Part shown: positions 5,837 to 10,849 of the stretch, in pieces
How positions within the stretch are numbered: position 1 is the first letter of the stretch
Layout: each line of letters starts with the position of its first letter
NCBI GenBank assembly: GCA_003166055.1
Contig: PMWR01000005.1
Location: forward strand, 1 to 10,849
Length of the DNA stretch: 10,849 nucleotides
Direction: 5' to 3'
DNA from: Acidobacteriaceae bacterium
Lineage (GTDB): Bacteria; Acidobacteriota; Terriglobia; Terriglobales; Acidobacteriaceae
Notes under the pieces: model-generated
Told to the model about the DNA's origin: nothing
Seen by the model: only the letters and a program-made list of their open reading frames with translations
Database searches by the model: none
Made by a program: the position numbers and the translations under genes

Positions 5837-8800
5837 TTAAGGGGCATCGACTGTAATCCGAATCGTCTGTGCAGGGGTTGCGTTGTCGGTGGGTGTAGCC
5901 GTAACAACGTACCCTGTGGAAGAACCGCATCCGAACAGCATCGATGCCGCCCCCACAAGGAAACAGACTGCCAGCAAAGCGGCGCTGATCTTTCTGAACC
6001 GTTTACGCATTCCGAGCAGTCCGAGAAAGCCCAGCCCGAATCCGAGGTAAACAACCCGGCTCTCAAACGGGTTCTCGTTATGGGCATACGTTCCATCACT
6101 GTACTCGACCAGCAAATCGACATGAGCTCCTGCCTTGAGCGGGGTAACTAAAGATATGGACTTTTGGGTCGCGTGATCGACGGCTATGAACAGGAATTTA
6201 GAGTTGTCCTTGGTCAGTGGTGTGTCTGGTTGGCCCGCAGTTCCAAAGCTCAGAACGACTGGTGTCGAAAATCCGTTGATGGAAGTGAGAGTGACGGGTA
6301 CGACAGCCGGCGTTGTCCTATTGATCACGGTTACGCTGGATGCCGCAGAATCCTTTGTGAAGGTGAAAGACGGCGGCCCGGTGTACGCGGCGACATTAAA
6401 CGCGAGCGTGTTTGAAGTTGACGGCGATGTGTAAGCATCGCCGGGGTAGCTGGCTTGCAACGCATAGGCGCCTCCCGTCGTGAATGTAAGCGGCAGCGTC
6501 CCCGATGCCCCTGCAATCTCAGACGCGGAAACCGTCACCGAAGGCCCTGCCACTCCATTCATTGTGGAAGTTAGAGTGACATTGCCTGTGGGCAGATTTG
6601 CAATGGTGTTGAATGCCAGGTTGAAATTCACAGCGGTGCCGACCGTACCCGTGGAAGGGCCGGTGAGGGTCAAAGTTGAGGGGGAGATCAGGATAGTGAA
6701 ACTGACCGTGGCCGAAGATGGTGCGTAGATGCCACCGCCGCCGTAGGCCGCCGTTACCACGTATGTTCCAAGGTCACCGGATATCAAATTGACCTGCGCC
6801 GGATTCGCAAGCAAATCCGATGCGGCGATTGTCGAATTGAGCACCGGAGTTCCGCCATTGTATGCGACCGTCAAGGTAACATTGCCCGTGGGCACCACGG
6901 TGGAACCGGGAGTAGAAAAGGTCATGTCGCCCAGATACGGAGCGTTAGCAACCGGGGCCGCAGGGTCGATCTTCAAGGTCAGTACCGTCGCGATGCCTGC
7001 GACAGCAATTGTGGCTGTTCCGGATGACCCCAGGTAAGGTCCTGCTCCCGCATACGTCGCTGTCAAGGTGTAATTGCCGGCATTATTGAGGGTCACCGGC
7101 ACCGTGGCGCCTCCTGAGGCGAAGGCACTTGACGCAGGGATCGTTGCAATCGTAGCTGCGGAGCCGTTGGCCGGTGTCGCGCTAATGACCACATTGCCCG
7201 TGGGCGCCGTCGTTGAACCCGTGGTGGTCAGCAAAACGGTCGCATTGAATGCCGCACCGACCTTTTCCGCGCTGGTCGCCGTAATCTTCAACGCAGTCGC
7301 GAAGCCATTGACGGTGACTGTTGCCGTATTGGTGGATGCCGCATAAAGTGTGTCGCCGGCATAGTTCGCGTTGAGGGTGTAAGCGCCCGCGTTGAGAAGA
7401 GTGACCGAAACGTTAGCACCGCCAGGCGCCATGCCCTGTGCCGGAGTAACTGTTGCGAGGGTTGTCGGCGAACCGCCCGCGAATGTGGCAGTCAACACAA
7501 TATTGCCGGTGGGCTGAGTGGTGAAGGCGCCAAACACGTTGAATCCAACCACCACGTTGAAGGCTGTGCCTGGGGTTGCCGTCGTCGGAGCGACGATGCC
7601 TATGGTTGTGACCTGTAGCGGCGCGGCTGTCACTGTGATGCTCGATTGCTGGCTGGAAGCGCCGAAGTTTGTGTCTCCGACGTAGGTGGCGTTCAGCGTA
7701 TAGGTGCCGGCCGCCGGCAAGGACGTCGCAAGGGTATAGCCACCCGTCGCCGTGGCCTGCGCCGGTGTGATGTTACCGAGCGTTATTGTGCTTGCGCCCG
7801 CCGTTTGTGCCGTGAGCACGATGTTGCCGGTCGGCGCAATGGTGGAGGAGCTGGCAAGCTGCATCTTCACAACCGTGTTGAATGAAGTTCCAGCTACAAC
7901 GGTTGCCGGATTCGTGATTCCGAGTGTTGTGTCGATTACGGGAGCTCCCGTGACCACAACATTGGTTGGGGTTGAGACGGCATTGTTGTAATTCGCGTCG
8001 CCACCATATCCGGCGAATATCGAATAGGTGTCCGCAGATCCCGCTGTGAAGCTGAAACTCGCGCCACCCGCAGCAAAGCTTTGTGCCGCCTGGACCGTTG
8101 CGACCGCGTTCGAGGTAGTGCTCTTCGAAGGCGTTGCGTAAATGGTGATGGCGCCCGTGGGCGCGGTCGTGAGGGTGGAGGTGGTGATGAGAGCTCCATT
8201 CACCTTGGCGCCGGACACAACGGTCGAAGACGTGAGTGAAAGGTTGAAGGTCGGTGTCACCTTGGTGACGGTACCCACAGTGATGTTCTGGCCCGCTGAC
8301 TTGCTGCCCTGGTTCTGTTCGTCCCCGCTATAAACTGCCGTCAGTGTGGAGACGCCATCGCCGATCGTCACCGGGAGTGTCAGCGGGTTTGAGATAACTC
8401 CCTTGGGCAAACTGATGTTCGCAACTTCTGCGCCGGTTTGGTCCTGGATGTAAACCTGTCCCGTCGGAGCGTAGGTCGTGCCGTTCAGATTGACAGTCGC
8501 GTTGAAAGTCGCCTCTCCGTTGCTTGAAGGAGCGGTGGAGGGAGCAGTCAGCGTGACGGTCGTCGGGTAAACCCCGGTGTTTCCAACGTACACATAGAGC
8601 GGCGGAGAGGTCACCGCGGGGTAGAGCGCCGAAGCCTCTGCGGTTGCCACGAACGTGTATCTTCCCGGCGCCGGGAACGTGTACGTGTAGAAACTGCTTC
8701 CGGGATAACCAATGTCGCTGATATGCCCGGTGGCCACGGTCACCGGTGCGCCGCCATCCGGAGTCACAGTAATGGTCAGCTTCGCAGTTCCGAGCGAGTC

Positions 8801-10282
8801 GTCGTACAAAGGCCAAAGCGCCAGCGGCTTCAGGTCGTACTCCTGCGAGGTGTAGCCAAGGTCTGACCCGGTCAGCGTAATCGTCAGACCACCCTGCAAA
8901 GTCGTGGGACGCGTCAGCACATCTACTTGCCCATTTGCCGACGCAATGTAAGTCTCGCCCTGAAGCGCGTTGGCGGTGATATAGGTGGGCTGGAAGTTCG
9001 AGTCGGGAAAGGGTGCGCCGGTCACTTCCACAGCAGTGTTTCCGGTGCCGTTGATGCCAACGCTATACACCGACGCTGGGTTCGAAGTGAGAATCTGCAT
9101 CGTACCTGAGGCGGCATTCAACGCAAGCTGAGGATAGGAATCCAATGTGAACGGCACGTCGGAGACATCGGCAACCACCTTCTCCGTTGGAGCCGATGGA
9201 TTGAGCGTGTCATAACTGAGGACGCTTTCGACTACAGCCGAGGTGCTGGTTCCACCGGCGACAACTGCATAGATGCGGTGGTCGATCGGGTTATAAGCGG
9301 CACCCAGCATGGCGTAAAAGGGCGTCGTCGCCTGAATTTGCTGTACAAACGGGAGGGTGATCGTGTTGTAGAGGGGGTACGTTGCAAACAATGGCCGCAG
9401 TTGGCCGAGATCAATGATGGTGAAAGGCGCCGTATCCTGCGGTGGATCGCTAAGATTCGAAGCGGTCAATCCATCCTGATTGACGAGCACCAGCAAGCTG
9501 CCGCCGCCGTCGATTTGCGGCGGAATGATAAACGAGGTCACGGCCGGCAATGGTGTGCCGCCGGGCCCGAGGATTTTGTAGACGTTCTGTGTCCCGGGGT
9601 CGAAGACCCAGAGATACCCGGGACTGGTGTCGGTCTTCAATTCTGTAATGGCTGTGAGTCCGAAGTCGCTGCGGACATCCGCCACAATCGAGGTGTACTG
9701 GCCGTTCAAACCCATCGAGGCCTGCAACACTCCGTTGAAGGAATTGGTGCTGGAGACGGTGGCGTTATTGAGATTGCTGAGCACCGTCAGGCTGTCCACG
9801 TCGCTGCCGCCAAAGGAGCTGACCAGATAGTAGGTTGCGTGCTCAATGTCATTTGCAGCCAGGGATAGAGCAGGCACTCCGCCTGTGTAGTCGAAGGGCT
9901 TCATCGTTTGGCATGAGACTTCGGGTGTGATCGCCGTGACCGCCAAACTGAGGCCGGGCGCATCCGCGCCGCTCACATAAGCGTTGTAGAGATCCGTGAC
10001 AAGTGTTCGCTCTGCCGTATTTGTCGTCGAAAAGATCGACGGAGCAGGACAGCTTTCATTCTGCGAAGTATCCACCGTCGAATGCTGCAGGAGCGTGTAG
10101 TCCTGGTTCAATACGAAAAACCCTGAGCCCGTGGGCGCGGGGGTGATCAGCACCGGGACAGCAGGGTCGGCAATGGAAGTGCCTTGTACCGCCGGTATCG
10201 TCTGGGCCGTCGCATGGGTCGCAAAAAGACCAAGCACGAGAGAAGCCACGCAAAGGGAAGCACGCCTGATGATCGCTTTCAT
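5837..10282 (-). CDS. Giant secreted Ig-like repeat protein
   Basis: A 1481-residue exported protein. The signal peptide is MKAIIRR, a hydrophobic core, then THATA-Q with cleavage after about A26. Residues ~27-500 are rich in short beta segments (LWVFDPGTQNVYKI, IDHRIYAVVAGG) and look propeller-like. About 500-572 is a transitional beta domain. Residues 573-1298 hold seven Ig-like repeats of ~103 residues, each with PTGxVxL near the middle and YTLxAxYxGDxxY near the end. A further beta domain (1299-1400) precedes the tail: hydrophobic VVYLGFGLGFLGLLG (1410-1424), basic MRKRFRK, a second hydrophobic segment (1432-1450), GCGSS with C1452, and a 29-residue Thr-rich end. It is probably a surface or adhesion protein anchored by this tail; no enzymatic motif is seen. 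The frame is open to 10444, but GGAGGG six bases before 10282, the signal peptide, and a promoter motif inside the extension fix the start. It shares its upstream motif with the lipoprotein gene. Confidence 0.88.
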   Translation of the reverse strand: MKAIIRRASLCVASLVLGLFATHATAQTIPAVQGTSIADPAVPVLITPAPTGSGFFVLNQDYTLLQHSTVDTSQNESCPAPSIFSTTNTAERTLVTDLYNAYVSGADAPGLSLAVTAITPEVSCQTMKPFDYTGGVPALSLAANDIEHATYYLVSSFGGSDVDSLTVLSNLNNATVSSTNSFNGVLQASMGLNGQYTSIVADVRSDFGLTAITELKTDTSPGYLWVFDPGTQNVYKILGPGGTPLPAVTSFIIPPQIDGGGSLLVLVNQDGLTASNLSDPPQDTAPFTIIDLGQLRPLFATYPLYNTITLPFVQQIQATTPFYAMLGAAYNPIDHRIYAVVAGGTSTSAVVESVLSYDTLNPSAPTEKVVADVSDVPFTLDSYPQLALNAASGTMQILTSNPASVYSVGINGTGNTAVEVTGAPFPDSNFQPTYITANALQGETYIASANGQVDVLTRPTTLQGGLTITLTGSDLGYTSQEYDLKPLALWPLYDDSLGTAKLTITVTPDGGAPVTVATGHISDIGYPGSSFYTYTFPAPGRYTFVATAEASALYPAVTSPPLYVYVGNTGVYPTTVTLTAPSTAPSSNGEATFNATVNLNGTTYAPTGQVYIQDQTGAEVANISLPKGVISNPLTLPVTIGDGVSTLTAVYSGDEQNQGSKSAGQNITVGTVTKVTPTFNLSLTSSTVVSGAKVNGALITTSTLTTAPTGAITIYATPSKSTTSNAVATVQAAQSFAAGGASFSFTAGSADTYSIFAGYGGDANYNNAVSTPTNVVVTGAPVIDTTLGITNPATVVAGTSFNTVVKMQLASSSTIAPTGNIVLTAQTAGASTITLGNITPAQATATGGYTLATSLPAAGTYTLNATYVGDTNFGASSQQSSITVTAAPLQVTTIGIVAPTTATPGTAFNVVVGFNVFGAFTTQPTGNIVLTATFAGGSPTTLATVTPAQGMAPGGANVSVTLLNAGAYTLNANYAGDTLYAASTNTATVTVNGFATALKITATSAEKVGAAFNATVLLTTTGSTTAPTGNVVISATPANGSAATIATIPASSAFASGGATVPVTLNNAGNYTLTATYAGAGPYLGSSGTATIAVAGIATVLTLKIDPAAPVANAPYLGDMTFSTPGSTVVPTGNVTLTVAYNGGTPVLNSTIAASDLLANPAQVNLISGDLGTYVVTAAYGGGGIYAPSSATVSFTILISPSTLTLTGPSTGTVGTAVNFNLAFNTIANLPTGNVTLTSTMNGVAGPSVTVSASEIAGASGTLPLTFTTGGAYALQASYPGDAYTSPSTSNTLAFNVAAYTGPPSFTFTKDSAASSVTVINRTTPAVVPVTLTSINGFSTPVVLSFGTAGQPDTPLTKDNSKFLFIAVDHATQKSISLVTPLKAGAHVDLLVEYSDGTYAHNENPFESRVVYLGFGLGFLGLLGMRKRFRKISAALLAVCFLVGAASMLFGCGSSTGYVVTATPTDNATPAQTIRITVDAP
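6389..8566 (-). repeat. Seven tandem Ig-like domain repeats
   Basis: Within the large secreted protein, a DNA block reading ATTGCC(C/G)GTGGGC or close variants on the plus strand (codons of PTGN) recurs at about 6581, 6881, 7193, 7502, 7823, 8149 and 8457, a period of 300-325 bp. Between these blocks the DNA has diverged strongly, so the array is old and held by protein structure rather than recent duplication. Domain type: bacterial Ig-like, Big_5/Ig_3-like by the PTG and YxGD signatures. Confidence 0.85.
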
Positions 10283-10288
10283 ATATCG

Positions 10289-10294
10289 CCCTCC
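10289..10294 (-). promoter_or_regulatory. Ribosome binding site deciding the Ig-protein start
   Basis: GGAGGG on the minus strand, six bases before the ATG at 10282. It is the clearest Shine-Dalgarno sequence in the window. The upstream in-frame start at 10444 has no comparable sequence, so this site settles the start and the signal peptide. Confidence 0.85.
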
Positions 10295-10385
10295 AGAAGG
10301 ACACGGACCGAGATGCAGGGACGACATAGACAAGCGCCACCCGGCAGATTCTTCTCTATGGCCGCATCTCCGATTCGAATCTGCA

Positions 10386-10419
10386 CAAGAAGGCGTAAAG
10401 CACCGCGAATACCCCTCAA
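10386..10419 (-). promoter_or_regulatory. Bipartite promoter/operator motif, copy 2 (Ig-repeat protein)
   Basis: Minus-strand TTGAGGGG, 12 nt, TTTACGCCTTCTTG, ending 103 nt before the ATG at 10282. It is identical to the copy at 2258-2291 in both blocks and in spacing, and points toward the Ig-protein gene. The leader would be about 90-100 nt. Two exact copies upstream of two exported-protein genes that flank a sigma/kinase operon suggest a shared regulator, perhaps that sigma factor. Confidence 0.6.
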
Positions 10420-10605
10420 TTGTTTTTGAGGATGACGAAATCACTCTCGATAATGGCCGCAGTTGGTCGATATCTTGATCTGAGAATCCGCGACGGGAAA
10501 ACGCAGACGTGTCACGGGTGGTTCTGGATTTACGCCAAATCGCCGAGTCATAAAGTGAGCGATCAATTATTCTCGCGGGGCCCCTACGGTAGACCGAAGC
10601 CCTGC
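10420..10605. other. Gene-free stretch upstream of the Ig-protein promoter motif
   Basis: No convincing gene on either strand. The only structure noted is a 23-nt near-copy (21 matches) at 10452-10474 of 9390-9412, which lies inside the Ig-protein coding region. ACGG-containing sequence around 10580-10590 resembles 271-284 near the left repeat copy, so the right repeat may begin here. Confidence 0.4.
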
Positions 10606-10708
10606 GGCTCGGGGATCAGTGTTGGTGCTGCTTCCTTCGCCGGATAGGAAAACGTCCAGCGGGCTCTCTCGCTGCTAGATTCTGTGACGGTTTTGGTGGA
10701 AAGCCTGC
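10606..10708 (-). repeat. Right copy of the diverged IS-end repeat
   Basis: Aligns with 312-415 in the same orientation; the core 10606-10653 is about 79% identical over 48 bases with one gap, then similarity weakens. Minus-strand frames here give fragments similar to the sequence at the transposase end, but no complete gene and no catalytic motif. It is either the worn-down end of a related IS or another member of an interspersed repeat family. Sequence from about 10710 to the window end shows no gene or structure that I can support. Confidence 0.55.
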
Positions 10709-10849
10709 AACGGAGGCGAAACCCTCAGAAAGACAAGAGGGCAAATCCGAGGCGGTTGATGTCACCCAGCCTCATCTTCTGCTGAAATTCGCTCGATGCT
10801 GAACTGAGTCCAAGTCTTTCCCCCCTATGCATTTGGGCCCAGAACCTCC

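Noticed and set aside
6389..8566. Regularly spaced short DNA blocks as a possible CRISPR array
   Set aside because: The ~310-bp period and coding continuity show protein-domain repeats, not 25-40 bp repeats with unique spacers.
6140..8830. Several plus-strand open frames within the Ig-repeat gene
   Set aside because: They recur with the ~310-bp repeat period and are antisense shadows of the Ig repeats.
10420..10647. 75-codon plus-strand frame at the right edge
   Set aside because: No recognisable domain, no good RBS, and it runs into the repeat at 10606.

Overview
The window looks like chromosomal DNA of an Acidobacteriota bacterium (class Terriglobia or a relative). This is inferred from gene content, not from a marker gene. 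Three things support it: an ECF-like sigma factor of the Sig-70_X6 type ("TLQATALVxE" signature) overlapping a Ser/Thr kinase with a TPR tail; a very long secreted Ig-repeat protein with an unusual Cys-containing C-terminal tail; and an integrase-core transposase of a type I recall as common in that phylum. The DNA is moderately GC-rich throughout and no rRNA or tRNA gene is visible.

Layout. 1-65 holds the tail of an unseen upstream unit and a good rho-independent terminator. 66-338 has no convincing gene. 339-1433 (minus) is an integrase-core (DDE) transposase whose last ~27 codons look replaced. 1621-2214 (minus) is a small Cys-rich lipoprotein of unknown function. 2215-2389 is a divergent regulatory region. 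2390-2938 and 2935-5694 (plus) form a two-gene operon, sigma factor then membrane Ser/Thr kinase, joined by an ATGA overlap. 5695-5836 is a short convergent gap with a strong hairpin. 5837-10282 (minus) encodes a 1481-residue secreted protein with a propeller-like N-terminal half, seven Ig-like repeats of ~103 residues and a double-hydrophobic C-terminal tail. 10283-10849 holds that gene's RBS and upstream control region, then a diverged copy of the segment found at the 3' end of the transposase.

The most interesting signal is a bipartite DNA motif, TTGAGGGG-N12-TTTACGCCTTCTTG. It occurs twice, with all 22 specified bases and the 12-nt spacing identical but the spacer sequence different. One copy lies upstream of the lipoprotein, the other upstream of the Ig-repeat protein, both in the orientation of the gene they precede. 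The sigma/kinase operon sits between these two exported-protein genes. A testable reading is a local regulon in which the membrane kinase modifies the sigma factor, which then drives the lipoprotein and the Ig-repeat protein from this shared element. The motif is seen directly; the regulatory link is inference.

Two start-site corrections matter. The kinase starts at 2935 rather than further upstream. The Ig-repeat protein starts at 10282 (strong GGAGGG RBS and signal peptide), although its reading frame stays open to 10444 across its own promoter motif.
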